A DNA stretch of 64,000 nucleotides from Martinezella lusitana (GCF_016901135.1 NZ_JAFEVL010000020.1:248001-312000); one strand, 5' to 3'. Positions 27,289 through 38,275 are shown, counted from the first letter of the stretch. Notes: a model not told the origin generated them from the sequence alone. Numbers and translations are program-made.

Positions 27289-28188
27289 GTGCGTATCTTT
27301 CTTACGGGTGCGACCGGCTTTATCGGTTCAGCCCTTGTTCCTGAACTTATAAACGCTGGCCATCAGGTGATCGGCATGACCCGGTCGGACGCCGGAGCGC
27401 AATCGCTGGCGGCTGCGGGCGCCGAAGTGCACAGGGGAACTCTTGAGGATCCGGAGAGCTTGCGCAGCGGCGCGGCGAAGGCGGACGGCGTGATCCACAC
27501 AGCGTTCGACCACGATTTCTCAAGGTTCGTGGAAAATTGCGAAAAGGATCGACGCGCCATCCGGGCGCTCGGCGCCGCACTTGCCGGCTCGGATCGACCG
27601 TTGGTCATAACCTCCGGCACCGGCATGGGAAATCATGAGCCCGGCCAGCCCGGGACCGAAGATGTCTTCAACACCAGCCATCCCAATCCACGCGTCGCTT
27701 CCGAACTGACGGGCGCTGAGCTGTTGAATGCGGGAGTGAACGTATCGGTGGTCCGATTGCCGCAGGTCCATGATACGCGCAAGCAGGGCCTCATCACGCC
27801 GCTCATCGCCATCGCTCGCGAAAAGGGCGTCGCAGTCTATCCCGGCGAGGGACGCAATCGCTGGCCTGCCGCGCACCTGCTCGATGTGGCGCGTCTCTAC
27901 AGGCTCGCGCTGGAAAAGCGGGAACCGGGAGCACGTTACAATGCGGTTGATGAAGAGGGGGTTGAAGTCCGCGAAATCGCGCTGGCCATTGGCCGCGGCT
28001 TGAATGTGCCAGCCGTGTCCATTTCCGGCGAGAAGATAGCGGATTATTTTGGATGGATGTCGGCGTTTGCCGGCATGGATTTCCCCGCTTCCAGTGCTCA
28101 GACCCGGGCACGGCTCGGATGGCATCCGACCGGTCCGTCGCTGATCGCCGATCTCGACGCAATGCAATACGGTGAAGAGGTTCGCTGA
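27289..28188 (+). CDS. NAD-dependent epimerase/dehydratase-like SDR
   Basis: 299 residues of the extended or atypical SDR type. Nucleotide site TGATGFIGS at residues 6-14; ITSGTGMG and the region around AREKGVAVYPGEGRNRWPA follow. The catalytic YxxxK is not obvious, so the reaction is unsure. GTG 27289 follows AAGGAGACGTCATC. Confidence 0.88.
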   Translation: MRIFLTGATGFIGSALVPELINAGHQVIGMTRSDAGAQSLAAAGAEVHRGTLEDPESLRSGAAKADGVIHTAFDHDFSRFVENCEKDRRAIRALGAALAGSDRPLVITSGTGMGNHEPGQPGTEDVFNTSHPNPRVASELTGAELLNAGVNVSVVRLPQVHDTRKQGLITPLIAIAREKGVAVYPGEGRNRWPAAHLLDVARLYRLALEKREPGARYNAVDEEGVEVREIALAIGRGLNVPAVSISGEKIADYFGWMSAFAGMDFPASSAQTRARLGWHPTGPSLIADLDAMQYGEEVR

Positions 28189-28248
28189 AGCATTGGCGCC
28201 AGGTGTATGAAGGCAGAGCCGCGGATTTCCGCGTCTCCGTCGACTCCA

Positions 28249-28285
28249 GAGCGGTAAAGCGTTTCATGGGATAGCTTTACCGCTC
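28249..28285. repeat. Perfect inverted repeat, stem 12
   Basis: GAGCGGTAAAGC (28249-28260) and GCTTTACCGCTC (28274-28285), loop 13. It has no T run, so an intergenic repeat or processing signal is more likely than a terminator. Confidence 0.7.
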
Positions 28286-28500
28286 AATGTTATTATTTCT
28301 ACGCAACTCCAGGACCAGTTCGCCAAAAGCGAACGGCGCACACGCAGCTTCGATCGAAGTCGACGGCGCCGTGAAAATTGCCGAACGGATTGATCTTTGG
28401 CTGCGACTGCCAGGGACCGCCCCGGTGGTCATGCGCGCCATTGGCGTTGTTGGCGCCATTTAACCCATTCCACCGGAATTTCGAGAAAATGCTCTCCGCT

Positions 28501-29707
<1,207 letters not shown>

Positions 29708-29831
29708 CCTCGGGCACGAGCCTGGGCGCGCCCGGTTGCAGAACCGCCCCACGGTTTCCGGGACGCCACTTACGCTAGATCCGCATACCCGCCTTCTTCC
29801 GTCGTGTACCTCCAGTTAGGGAAGAGGGCGA

Positions 29832-29868
29832 GACGCCCAGGGCTAGCGCTAGCCCTGGGCGTCCTTTT
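29832..29868 (+). terminator. Terminator with a 32-base perfect palindrome
   Basis: Positions 29832-29863 form a perfect palindrome with no loop (16-base arms meeting at GCTAGC) followed by CTTTTAG. It lies between ccrM and the convergent NTF2-like gene and likely ends ccrM. Confidence 0.82.
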
Positions 29869-29879
29869 AGCTTCGGGAC

Positions 29880-30245
29880 TTAAAAGTCCTGATAGTCCGT
29901 GACGTCGACGCGCACGACGCGACCGTCCTCGTCGAAGGTGATCGTTTCCTCGCCCTCGCGGATCAGCGGCTTGCCTGTCTTGCTGTTAGTGGCGCGAACG
30001 GACCAGACGGCACGACCCGAAAGCGGCGTCAGCGTTTCCACCAGCGAATTGGACGCCGTCTGATCGGGATAGGTATCGAAATAGCCACGGAAGGCCTCCA
30101 TGATTTCGGCGCGGCCGGAGAGGCTGCCGACACCGTTGGATACATAGGTGGCGTTCTCCGCGAAGAAATTCTCGATCGCCTCGTAGTCGAGACGATTGAT
30201 GGCCTCGTGGAACAGATCGATACGTTCTGCGGGATCGAAAATCAT
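29880..30245 (-). CDS. NTF2-like (SnoaL type) protein
   Basis: 121 residues of the NTF2/ketosteroid isomerase fold: RIDLFHEAINRLDYEAIENFFAEN, then VETLTPLSGRAVWSVRA and the end RVVRVDVTDYQDF. Most are small-molecule binding or isomerase-like proteins. It starts three bases after the HAD gene stop, in the same transcript. Confidence 0.85.
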   Translation of the reverse strand: MIFDPAERIDLFHEAINRLDYEAIENFFAENATYVSNGVGSLSGRAEIMEAFRGYFDTYPDQTASNSLVETLTPLSGRAVWSVRATNSKTGKPLIREGEETITFDEDGRVVRVDVTDYQDF

Positions 30246-30248
30246 GGT

Positions 30249-30863
30249 TCAAACCTCAATGCCATGGGCGGCGAGATCGCTACGCAGCTTCTCGGCGCCG
30301 GTGAAATGGACTGCATGCCAGCCGGCAGCCTTGGCGCCTTCGACATTGGCGAGCGAATCGTCGATGAAAATCGTTGACGCGGGGTCGAGGCCGAAGCTCC
30401 TGGCATGCGCATCGTAGATTGCGACATCCGGTTTGATCAGCCCGATATCGCCGGAGACCGTGACGCCGCGCGGTTTGTTGAGGAACGGAAAGCGCACCTG
30501 AGCCTCGCGAAACGTGTCGGAGGCGAAGTTGGTCAGCATGGTGACGTCACGTCCCTCAGCGATCAATCCTTCGAAGATCGCGACGCTGTCGTCATAGGCG
30601 TGGGGCACCATCTCGTTCCAGTGCTTGCGGAATGCGCGGATCTGTTCGGCCCGCTCCGGGTGCGCCGCGATCAGCAGATCTTCCGCTTCTTCCCATGTAC
30701 GGCCGCGATCCTGCTCGATGTTCCATTCATGGGTGCATACGTTTGCCAGGAACCATTCGCGCTCGGCATCGTCCGGGATGACTCGGCTGTAGGGAAGGGT
30801 GGGGTCGTAATGAAGAAGAACCTTGCCGATATCGAAAACGATATGCCGTATTTCCGTGGTCAT
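30249..30863 (-). CDS. HAD-family hydrolase, YihX-like
   Basis: 204 residues. Motif I reads VFDIGKVLLHYD with Gly in place of the second Asp region (DxGxV), as in YihX-type phosphatases; MLTNFASDTF is motif II and IKPDVAIYD plus FIDDSLANVEGAKAAG are III and IV. Likely a sugar-phosphate phosphatase. First gene of a two-gene unit with the NTF2-like gene. Confidence 0.9.
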   Translation of the reverse strand: MTTEIRHIVFDIGKVLLHYDPTLPYSRVIPDDAEREWFLANVCTHEWNIEQDRGRTWEEAEDLLIAAHPERAEQIRAFRKHWNEMVPHAYDDSVAIFEGLIAEGRDVTMLTNFASDTFREAQVRFPFLNKPRGVTVSGDIGLIKPDVAIYDAHARSFGLDPASTIFIDDSLANVEGAKAAGWHAVHFTGAEKLRSDLAAHGIEV

Positions 30864-30880
30864 GAATGAGTTCCTGATGT

Positions 30881-31972
30881 TTAGGCACTGGCTTTAATGA
30901 ATGCGCGAGGAATAGCCTGAGTGATCGCTTTTTTCATGACTGTCGGCAGCGCCTGCGCTTCAAGATTTGTAACCGGCTCCCACCATCCGTCATTGCGGCC
31001 GATGCCAGATGCTACCTGAGCGCGATAGATTGATAGCCGCAGTTCGAAATGGGTGAACACATGGGTCACAGTCCCCGCTGCCTGCCAGTCGGCCGCAAAG
31101 GGGGCTGCCTCGGTTCCGGTCTCCCCGTCGATACGCGCCGTCCAGCCGGTGGTCGGCACTTCGGTCATGCCCCCAAGCAGGCCGCTGGCGATGCGCCGGC
31201 GCAGATAGATTTCGCCCTCGCCATTGACCGCCACGAAGGCTGCTCCCTGCCGCACCGGCTTGTCTTCCTTCGCCGCCTTCACTGGGAAATGCTCCGGATC
31301 ATGCCCGGCCAGCGCCTCGCAGACGCCATTAAAGGGACAGAGCGAACAGACGGGGCGCTTCGGCGTGCAGATCGTCGCGCCGAGATCCATCATTGCCTGG
31401 GCGAAATCACCTGGCCGGTCGACGGGCGTCAGCAGGGCCAGTTTTTGCTTCATCAGCGGCTTGGCGCCGGGCAATGGCGCCGAGATCGCATAGAGCCGGG
31501 AAATGACGCGTTCCACATTGCCGTCCATGACCGCCGCCGGCCGGTTGAAGGCTATGGCCGCGACGGCAGCAGCGGTATAATCGCCGATGCCGGGCAGAGC
31601 CCGCAGGCCGTCTTCGGTATCGGGAAAGCGCCCGCCATGCTCCGCCGCGACCGCCTCAGCGCATTTCTTCAGGTTTCGGGCCCGCGCGTAGTAGCCAAGC
31701 CCGGCCCAGGCCGCCATGACGTCGTCGGTCGCCGCCGCTGCGAGATCGCCGACCGTCGGCCAGCGCTCCAGGAATTTCACGAAATAGGCTTTGACCGCGG
31801 GCACGGTCGTCTGCTGCAGCATCACCTCCGACAGCCAGATACGATAGGGGTCCGGCTTGACGCCGCGCGCGGCCATGGGCGGCGAGACGCGCCAGGGCAG
31901 GTCTCGGTGATGGCGGTCGTACCAGGCAAGCAGCTTTCCACTCAGGGAAGATATCTGTGACGAAAGATCCAT
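30881..31972 (-). CDS. mutY: Adenine DNA glycosylase
   Basis: Removes adenine opposite 8-oxoguanine. 363 residues. Catalytic Glu in LSEVMLQQT, helix-hairpin-helix LPGIGDYTAAAVAAIAF with catalytic Asp in VMDGNVERV, and an iron-sulfur cluster set C-x6-C-x2-C-x5-C (CTPKRPVCSLCPFNGVC). The C-terminal Nudix-like domain (VTHVFTHFELRL) recognises 8-oxoG. ATG 31972 follows AAGGAAG; an in-frame ATG at 32002 is possible. Confidence 0.96.
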   Translation of the reverse strand: MDLSSQISSLSGKLLAWYDRHHRDLPWRVSPPMAARGVKPDPYRIWLSEVMLQQTTVPAVKAYFVKFLERWPTVGDLAAAATDDVMAAWAGLGYYARARNLKKCAEAVAAEHGGRFPDTEDGLRALPGIGDYTAAAVAAIAFNRPAAVMDGNVERVISRLYAISAPLPGAKPLMKQKLALLTPVDRPGDFAQAMMDLGATICTPKRPVCSLCPFNGVCEALAGHDPEHFPVKAAKEDKPVRQGAAFVAVNGEGEIYLRRRIASGLLGGMTEVPTTGWTARIDGETGTEAAPFAADWQAAGTVTHVFTHFELRLSIYRAQVASGIGRNDGWWEPVTNLEAQALPTVMKKAITQAIPRAFIKASA

Positions 31973-32083
31973 AACTTCCTTCGATGAAGTGACTACATCC
32001 AACTCTCTAGACGCAATTGTCTCGGAAGTGAAAGTCGGAAAACATGAGGCTACTTAAAAGCCAGCCTCGAAGGAGAATTCATC

Positions 32084-32536
32084 ATGCTTATGGAGCTTTT
32101 CGATCGTCTCGTGGATGTGAGTCCTAATTTGCGGCTTTTGAACCATTGTGTATTGGAAATTCTTTTCTTGTTGTTTGCGGGTTCTGCGATTTGGAAACTG
32201 CTGCACACCGGGCCGTTCAAATTTCTCTTGGCCTATCTCAAGCAAGAGTTTCAGCCGCTGCAAATGAGGCGCTCTCGTTGCTCGCAGTTGTTTTATCATG
32301 CTTTCGGCGTGCTCATCTTCCTTGCGATGGCGGTAAGTGTATACGTCGCTTCATCGGTGGTATTGCTCGTCGCTGCCTGGCATACGGGCCAGAAGGACAT
32401 ATTTCCCTTACAACTATTAGCGCTGGGGTTTTTCTCCATTGGCCTTGTTGTAACCGTGCTGATGCGTAAGAATGCAGTGAAAGAGTGGAGATCATTTCGC
32501 ACTCTTTTACGAAATGAAAAAGGGGAGTCTCTTTGA
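32084..32536 (+). CDS. Small membrane protein of unknown function
   Basis: 150 residues with three likely helices (about 22-40, 70-100 and 108-128) and a basic C-terminus. AAGGAGAATTCATC before ATG 32084 is a strong ribosome site. Base composition is visibly more AT-rich than its neighbours mutY and DUF721, so it may be a local acquisition. No family recognised. Confidence 0.7.
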   Translation: MLMELFDRLVDVSPNLRLLNHCVLEILFLLFAGSAIWKLLHTGPFKFLLAYLKQEFQPLQMRRSRCSQLFYHAFGVLIFLAMAVSVYVASSVVLLVAAWHTGQKDIFPLQLLALGFFSIGLVVTVLMRKNAVKEWRSFRTLLRNEKGESL

Positions 32537-32594
32537 CGCTCCAGCTGACGCCAATGTATCGTCGCGATGACGAAGAGTGGATTATAACCTCCCA

Positions 32595-33107
32595 ATGAGT
32601 GGGTCTGCCCCAACGAAAACGTCACGTCGTGGCGAGAAGCAGATTTCCGAGCTGACCAACGGCATCGTCGATCCCGTGCTGGCGAAGCGCGCCGGGATCA
32701 ACACGGCGCTGCTCGGTTCGTGGGACGAAATCGCCGGGGAGGATTTCGCGGAATGCACGCGGCCGGAAAAGATCGCCTGGGCAAAGCATGGAGGTTCGGG
32801 CGATGGCGGCCGCTACCAGCCCGGCGTACTCACCATCGCTTGCGAAGGCGCCCGCGCCCTCTTCCTCACCCATGCGCAAGGCGAGCTCATCCAGCGCATC
32901 AACGGTTTTTTCGGCTTCCACGCCATCAGTCAGATCCGCATCGTGCAGAAGCCGGTCTCGGTCGCGTCGAAGCGGTCCCGCACGCCGCCGCCGCTGAAGG
33001 GCGAGGCGGCCCGGAAGCTCGAAGGCATGATGGACGGCATCGAGGACGAGAAGTTGCGGGCCGCGATTCAAAGGCTGGGCACTGCGATGGTTTGGAAGCG
33101 GCGGTAA
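32595..33107 (+). CDS. DUF721 (DciA-like) protein
   Basis: 170 residues. SELTNGIVDPVLAKRAGINTALLGSWDEIAG is the DUF721 fold and the middle has VLTIACEGARALFLTHAQGELIQRINGFFG. DUF721 proteins include DciA, the replicative-helicase loader of bacteria that lack DnaC, so that role is likely but not proven here. ATG 32595 is favoured over the GTG at 32577. Confidence 0.87.
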   Translation: MSGSAPTKTSRRGEKQISELTNGIVDPVLAKRAGINTALLGSWDEIAGEDFAECTRPEKIAWAKHGGSGDGGRYQPGVLTIACEGARALFLTHAQGELIQRINGFFGFHAISQIRIVQKPVSVASKRSRTPPPLKGEAARKLEGMMDGIEDEKLRAAIQRLGTAMVWKRR

Positions 33108-33124
33108 TACGATAGCCTCGAGGT

Positions 33125-33493
33125 TCAAACCTCTGTCTTGTTGTGAATGATGATGAGCTGCGTGATCTTGTCGCCCCGCAGACTGAAATAGAAACTCAAG
33201 ATGAATGGGTCAGGCAAGCCGGTCTTGTCGTAGGTCCCGTCAAGCTCCGCATGGACGGTGATGTCGCCATTGCGATCCCAGGCGCGACGGACGGCCATCG
33301 TTACATTATCCCCGAAAATCTCCTTTTCGCCGAAACCATGGATCGCATCGGTCCCGATGAACTCACGCTGGATATCATTGAGCATCGCGTCTGGGGCGAG
33401 GGTCGCCATCCAGGCCTTGACGTTATGAGCGTTGCAGGCGGCGATGTGATCGGCGACGACCTTGGGCAAATTGTTGGTGATATCGGTCGGCAT
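33125..33493 (-). CDS. SnoaL-like/NTF2-fold protein
   Basis: 122 residues. VVADHIAACNAHNVKAWMATLAPDA at the start and FILSFYFSLRGDKITQLIIIHNKTEV at the end suggest the NTF2 fold. AAGGAGAACGTC precedes the ATG. Converges with the DUF721 gene, 17 bases apart. Confidence 0.83.
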   Translation of the reverse strand: MPTDITNNLPKVVADHIAACNAHNVKAWMATLAPDAMLNDIQREFIGTDAIHGFGEKEIFGDNVTMAVRRAWDRNGDITVHAELDGTYDKTGLPDPFILSFYFSLRGDKITQLIIIHNKTEV

Positions 33494-33898
33494 GACGTTC
33501 TCCTTCGCATTTGTAGGTGCGAAGATTTTACCGCCACCTCCTGCCAGTTTCTGTCAGGAGGCTTACGGCTCGATAGGCCGTCAAGGTCGATACGCAGGCG
33601 GAACGGGACGTCTATCCGCTGATAGATTGGATGTCTTTCTAGCGCGCGCTAGAGACAACATGTGTCAGAAATCGATCGGATGGGCCGTCGAGACGAATAA
33701 GGGAAGTTTTTGCTTGGAAAGCTCCGACGCTGACGCGCCGTGGTGAGGAAATCTTGAATTGTGGAAGAAATTTAAGTTGTCCGTCTTTGCCAGGTCACAA
33801 TTCTTTGAAGAAAGTTGCCCAACCGTGCCTTGTTAGCGGCAACCAGCCGTTATATCGCATGAAACATTCGAAGACCTCTTTTAACGACGGGTGACTCT
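33494..33898. other. Divergent intergenic region before the DsbA-like gene
   Basis: 405 bases with no gene of convincing quality. It contains a perfect 16-base palindrome TCTAGCGCGCGCTAGA at 33638-33653 and a CCTCCTG/CAGGAGG inverted repeat at about 33537-33561. Both promoters should lie here. Confidence 0.5.
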
Positions 33899-34627
33899 AT
33901 GCCGATGTCCGACATGCTCTTGACCAAACGCCACCTGATGGGCGGTTCTGCCGTTGCAGCTCTTTCCGTGGCGTTCGCGGTCTTTGCCGACACCGCATCC
34001 GCCGCAAATGCCTCGACGGCCGCAGGCGGACAGGAGACCACCAGCTCCGGCGACGACGCGGTTCCTCCGGCGGATGGCGATGTCAACATGAGCGAAGTGC
34101 TGAAGCCCGGCCCGCTGCCGGAAATCGCACTCGGCAAGGAAGATGCTCCGGTCAAGATCGTCGAATACATGTCGCTGACCTGCCCGCACTGCGCGCATTT
34201 CGCCGTCACGACCTTTGACGCGATCAAGCAGAAGTATATCGACACCGGTAAGGTTCGCTTCATCATCCGCGAATTCCCGTTCGATCCGCGCGCCGCCGCA
34301 GCCTTCATGCTGGCCCGCTGCGCGCCGCAGGAACAGTACATGCCGATGGTCGAAATGCTGTTCAAGCAGCAGATCGCCTGGGCTTCTCCGGATGTCGATG
34401 GCCGCTCCGCACTGCTGCAAATGTCGAAACTCGCCGGTTTTACTGAGGATAGCTTTACGAAGTGCTTGACGAACCAGAAGCTTCTGGATGATGTCAACTC
34501 CGTAAGGGAACGTGCTGCCAAGGACTTCGGCGTCAATGCGACACCGACCTTCCTGATCAATGGCAAGCGCTACGCAGGGGACATGTCTGTTGGTGCCATG
34601 TCGAAGCTCATCGACGGCCTTCTCTGA
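33899..34627 (+). CDS. DsbA-like periplasmic thiol-disulfide oxidoreductase
   Basis: 242 residues. Signal sequence with RHLMGGSAVAALSVAFAVFA; the active site is CPHC in EYMSLTCPHCAHFAVTTFD (about residue 97), and the cis-Pro loop is ATPTFLINGKRY near the end. The linker (about 30-60) is Ala/Ser/Gly rich. Of the DsbA/BdbD class found before smc in rhizobia; it oxidises or isomerises secreted proteins. Confidence 0.93.
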   Translation: MPMSDMLLTKRHLMGGSAVAALSVAFAVFADTASAANASTAAGGQETTSSGDDAVPPADGDVNMSEVLKPGPLPEIALGKEDAPVKIVEYMSLTCPHCAHFAVTTFDAIKQKYIDTGKVRFIIREFPFDPRAAAAFMLARCAPQEQYMPMVEMLFKQQIAWASPDVDGRSALLQMSKLAGFTEDSFTKCLTNQKLLDDVNSVRERAAKDFGVNATPTFLINGKRYAGDMSVGAMSKLIDGLL

Positions 34628-34680
34628 TCCGCGCCTTTTTGATGCACAGGCGGGCGGTCGAGGCCGCACGCCTGCTTTCT

Positions 34681-34806
34681 ATTACCTCCCCCTCGAGGGG
34701 GGAGGTCGCGCGGAACGCGCGGGTGGGGGTGATTTCTGGGGTGAACGCATGATCACCCCACCCCGAACCTTCGGTCCGACCCTCCCCCTCAAAGGGAGGG
34801 TGGAGA
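34681..34806. repeat. Palindromic intergenic repeat between dsbA-like and smc
   Basis: The segment opens with a perfect hairpin (CCTCCCC / GGGGAGG around 34685-34704) and ends with ACCCTCCC / GGGAGGGT (34781-34803), with GGTGGGGGTGAT and ATCACCCCACC between them. This layout is typical of rhizobial mosaic repeats. It reaches close to the smc start. Confidence 0.75.
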
Positions 34807-34813
34807 TCAGCCT

Positions 34814-37800
34814 ATGAAATTCAACAGGCTTAGACTCGTCGGTTTCAAATCCTTCGTGGAGCCGGGGGAATTCGTCATCGAGCGCGGCCTGACCGGTGTC
34901 GTCGGGCCGAACGGCTGCGGCAAGTCCAATCTGGTCGAAGCGCTGCGCTGGGTTATGGGCGAGAATTCCTACAAGAACATGCGCGCCTCCGGTATGGATG
35001 ACGTCATCTTCTCCGGCTCCGGCAACCGCCCGGCGCGCAACACCGCCGAAGTCGGCCTTTACCTCGACAATAGCGATCGCACCGCGCCTGCTGCCTTCAA
35101 TGACAGCGACGAGATCCAGGTGACGCGCCGTATCGAGCGCGAGCAGGGCTCGGTTTACCGCATCAACGGCAAGGAGGCCCGCGCCAAGGATGTGCAGCTT
35201 CTCTTCGCCGATGCCTCGACCGGGGCGCGCTCGCCATCCATGGTCGGGCAGGGGCGCATCGGCGAGCTGATCCAGGCCAAGCCCCAGGCACGGCGCCAGC
35301 TATTGGAAGAGGCCGCTGGCATTTCCGGCCTGCATTCGCGCCGTCATGAGGCTGAGCTGCGCTTGCGTGCGGCCGAGGGCAATCTCGAGCGCCTGGACGA
35401 TGTGACCTCGCAGCTCGAAAGCCAGATCGAGAGCCTGAAGCGTCAGGCGCGTCAGGCTAGCCGCTTCAAGATGTTATCAGCCGATATCCGCGCCCGCGAA
35501 GCCATGCTGCTGCATATACGCTGGGTGCAGGCGAAGGAAGCAGAAGCCGAGTCCGACAGCGCCCTCAATCAAGCGACGGTGCTGGTTGCCGAAAAGGCAC
35601 AGATCCAGATGGAGGCGGCGAAGGCGCAGGGCATCGCCAGCTTCAAGCTGCCGGAACTGCGCGAGGATGAGGCGAAGGCCGCCGCTGCGCTGCAACGGCT
35701 GCAATTCGCCCGCAACCAGCTGGAAGAGGATGCCAACCGCATCCTGCGCCGTCGCGACGAGCTGACCCGCCGGCTGGCGCAATTGGCCGAGGATATCAGC
35801 CGCGAGGAGCGCCTTGTCGCCGATAACGCCTCGATCCTTGCCAGGCTGGACGCGGAAGAAGCCGATCTTGCCGAAACCCTTGCCGATTCCGGCCGTCTTG
35901 CCGAGGAGACGCGAGAAGTGTTCGAGGCGGCGGCCGCAAAGCTCGCCGATAGTGAACGGATCTTCGCCGCACTGACGGCCGAACGTGCCGAGGCGGCAGC
36001 CGCCCGCAACCAGCTTGAACGCGCCATCCGTGATCTTGCCGACCGCAAGATGCGGCTGGAACGCCAGGCCGACGAGGCGAACCGCGAGCTTGCCGCCATC
36101 GACGAGAAGATGGCCGATCTGCCCGACCCCGACAAAAAGCGCAGCATGGTCGAGGCGGCCGAAGACGTCGTCGCGGAAGCGGAAGCTGCGATCCAGCTCG
36201 TGGAAGCGGCTCTTTCCAAAGCGCGCGAAACCGAAGCCCTGTCGCGTGGACCGGTCGAGCAGGCACGAGCAGGGCTGAACGCGCTTGAAACGGAAGCGCG
36301 CACCATTTCCAAGATGCTGGCGGCGGGCGAGACGTCAGGCGCCTTTTCGCCGGTTGCGGAGGATCTGCGCGTCGATCGCGGCTTCGAGATTGCGCTCGGC
36401 GCGGCGCTTGGCGATGATTTGGAATCGCCGCTTGATCCCCAGGCGCCGATTTACTGGTCCGACAACGGCAGCGGCGCGACCGATCCGGCCCTGCCTGACG
36501 GAGCCGTGCCGTTGATTTCACATGTCGGTGCGCCGGCGGCATTGACGCGGAGCCTGCGTCAGATCGGCATCGTCGCGGCGGGCGACGTTGAGCGGCTGAT
36601 GCCGGCGTTGAAGCCCGGGCAGCGGCTGGTCACCAAGGATGGCGCGGTGTTCCGTTGGGACGGCCACGTGACCGGAGCCGATGCCCCGAGTGCCGCAGCC
36701 CTGCGGCTGGCACAGAAGAACCGCCTCTCCGAGCTGGAAGCCGAGGCCGAGCTTGCACGCGACGTGCTGATCGAGGCTGAAGAGCGTCTGTCGGCCGCCG
36801 CGGAGGCGATCCGGGCGGAAGAGGGGCGTCTAGGCACAGCTCGCGACGCCAGCCGGCTTGCCGCCCGTCATCTCGCTGAAGCCCGTGAAGCCTTGGCTGC
36901 GGCCGAGCGCGCGTCCGGCGATCTCATCCGCCGCCGGGATGTGATCATCGAGGCGGTCAGCCGGCTGCGGGAGCAGCTGGAAGACATGGCGATGCAGGAC
37001 GAGAATGCCCGCATCGAGCTGGAAGATGCCCCCGATCTCGCAGCCATCGATCTGAAGCTGAATGCTCAGCAGGCCGAAGTCGCGACCGATCGCGGCGTTT
37101 TGGCCGAGGCCCGCGCCCGTCATGAGGGCCTGAACCGGGAAAACGAGGCGCGGCAGCGGCGCATCCTGGCGATCCACCAGGAGCGCGATACCTGGCGCCA
37201 GCGCGCCGCCAGCGCCGAGGAGCATATCCAAACACTGCGCGACCGCGAAGAGGAAGCGCGTGACGAGGCTGCCGAGCTCGATCTCGCGCCGGATGAATTC
37301 GATGACAAGCGCCGCGCGTTGATGAACGAATTGCAGAAGGCCGAGGAGGCGCGCCGCGTGGCCGCCGACTGCCTTGCCGAAGCGGAGACCGTTCAACGCG
37401 AGGCCGATCGGCACGCGGCAACAGCACTGTCCGAACTGGCGGAAAGCCGCGAAAAGCGCGGCCGTGTCGAGGAGCGGCTGGCGTCCGCCCGCGAGCGCCG
37501 GCAGGAGAGCGAGTTGCGTATCCGCCAGACCCTGAATGTCGAACCGCATGAAGCGCTCCGGCTCACCGGCCTGTCGGCGATGCAGAGCACGCCGGATTTG
37601 CGCGAAGTCGAGCGCGAGCTGGAGCGGCTGAAGATCGAGCGCGAGCGCCTGGGCGCCGTCAACCTGCGCGCCGAGGAGGAGAGCAGGGAGCTGAGCGAGC
37701 GGCTGCAGGCGCTGATCAAGGAGCGCGACGATGTCATCGACGCCATCAGGAAGCTGCGCGGGGCAATCCAGAGCCTCAACCGCGAGGGCCGCGAGCGTCT

Positions 37801-38275
37801 GATCGTCGCCTTCGATGTCGTCAACGCGCAGTTCCAGCGGCTGTTCACGCATCTTTTCGGCGGCGGCACGGCCGAGCTTCAGCTGATCGAATCCGACGAC
37901 CCGCTGGAAGCGGGCCTGGAAATTCTCGCCCGTCCGCCGGGCAAGAAGCCGCAGACCATGACGCTGCTGTCCGGCGGCGAGCAGGCGCTGACGGCCATGG
38001 CGCTGATTTTCGCCGTGTTCCTCACCAATCCCGCACCGATCTGCGTGCTGGACGAAGTGGATGCGCCGCTCGACGACCACAATGTCGAGCGCTACTGCAA
38101 TCTGATGGACGAGATGGCCGCATCGACCGAGACGCGTTTCGTTGTGATCACCCACAATCCCATCACCATGGCCCGCATGGATCGCCTCTTTGGCGTAACC
38201 ATGGCGGAGCAGGGCGTGTCACAGCTCGTCTCCGTCGACCTGCAGACCGCCGAGCGGCTGCGTGAGATCGCCTGA
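34814..38275 (+). CDS. smc: Chromosome segregation ATPase SMC
   Basis: 1153 residues. The ATPase head is split: Walker A GPNGCGKSNLVEALRW about residue 34 and the signature LSGGEQALTAMAL plus Walker B PICVLDEVDAPLDDHN at about 1053-1085. Long coiled coils flank the hinge (about 500-630). With ScpAB it organises and separates daughter chromosomes. Follows the DsbA-like gene after a repeat. Confidence 0.97.
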   Translation: MKFNRLRLVGFKSFVEPGEFVIERGLTGVVGPNGCGKSNLVEALRWVMGENSYKNMRASGMDDVIFSGSGNRPARNTAEVGLYLDNSDRTAPAAFNDSDEIQVTRRIEREQGSVYRINGKEARAKDVQLLFADASTGARSPSMVGQGRIGELIQAKPQARRQLLEEAAGISGLHSRRHEAELRLRAAEGNLERLDDVTSQLESQIESLKRQARQASRFKMLSADIRAREAMLLHIRWVQAKEAEAESDSALNQATVLVAEKAQIQMEAAKAQGIASFKLPELREDEAKAAAALQRLQFARNQLEEDANRILRRRDELTRRLAQLAEDISREERLVADNASILARLDAEEADLAETLADSGRLAEETREVFEAAAAKLADSERIFAALTAERAEAAAARNQLERAIRDLADRKMRLERQADEANRELAAIDEKMADLPDPDKKRSMVEAAEDVVAEAEAAIQLVEAALSKARETEALSRGPVEQARAGLNALETEARTISKMLAAGETSGAFSPVAEDLRVDRGFEIALGAALGDDLESPLDPQAPIYWSDNGSGATDPALPDGAVPLISHVGAPAALTRSLRQIGIVAAGDVERLMPALKPGQRLVTKDGAVFRWDGHVTGADAPSAAALRLAQKNRLSELEAEAELARDVLIEAEERLSAAAEAIRAEEGRLGTARDASRLAARHLAEAREALAAAERASGDLIRRRDVIIEAVSRLREQLEDMAMQDENARIELEDAPDLAAIDLKLNAQQAEVATDRGVLAEARARHEGLNRENEARQRRILAIHQERDTWRQRAASAEEHIQTLRDREEEARDEAAELDLAPDEFDDKRRALMNELQKAEEARRVAADCLAEAETVQREADRHAATALSELAESREKRGRVEERLASARERRQESELRIRQTLNVEPHEALRLTGLSAMQSTPDLREVERELERLKIERERLGAVNLRAEEESRELSERLQALIKERDDVIDAIRKLRGAIQSLNREGRERLIVAFDVVNAQFQRLFTHLFGGGTAELQLIESDDPLEAGLEILARPPGKKPQTMTLLSGGEQALTAMALIFAVFLTNPAPICVLDEVDAPLDDHNVERYCNLMDEMAASTETRFVVITHNPITMARMDRLFGVTMAEQGVSQLVSVDLQTAERLREIA

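Noticed and set aside
33462..33746. 94-codon frame in the divergent gap before the DsbA-like gene
   Set aside because: No ribosome site, overlaps the start of the SnoaL-like gene, poor composition.
36830..38155. 441-codon open frame on the minus strand inside smc
   Set aside because: Low-complexity translation opposite a clearly conserved gene; typical shadow of GC-rich coding, with no ribosome site.
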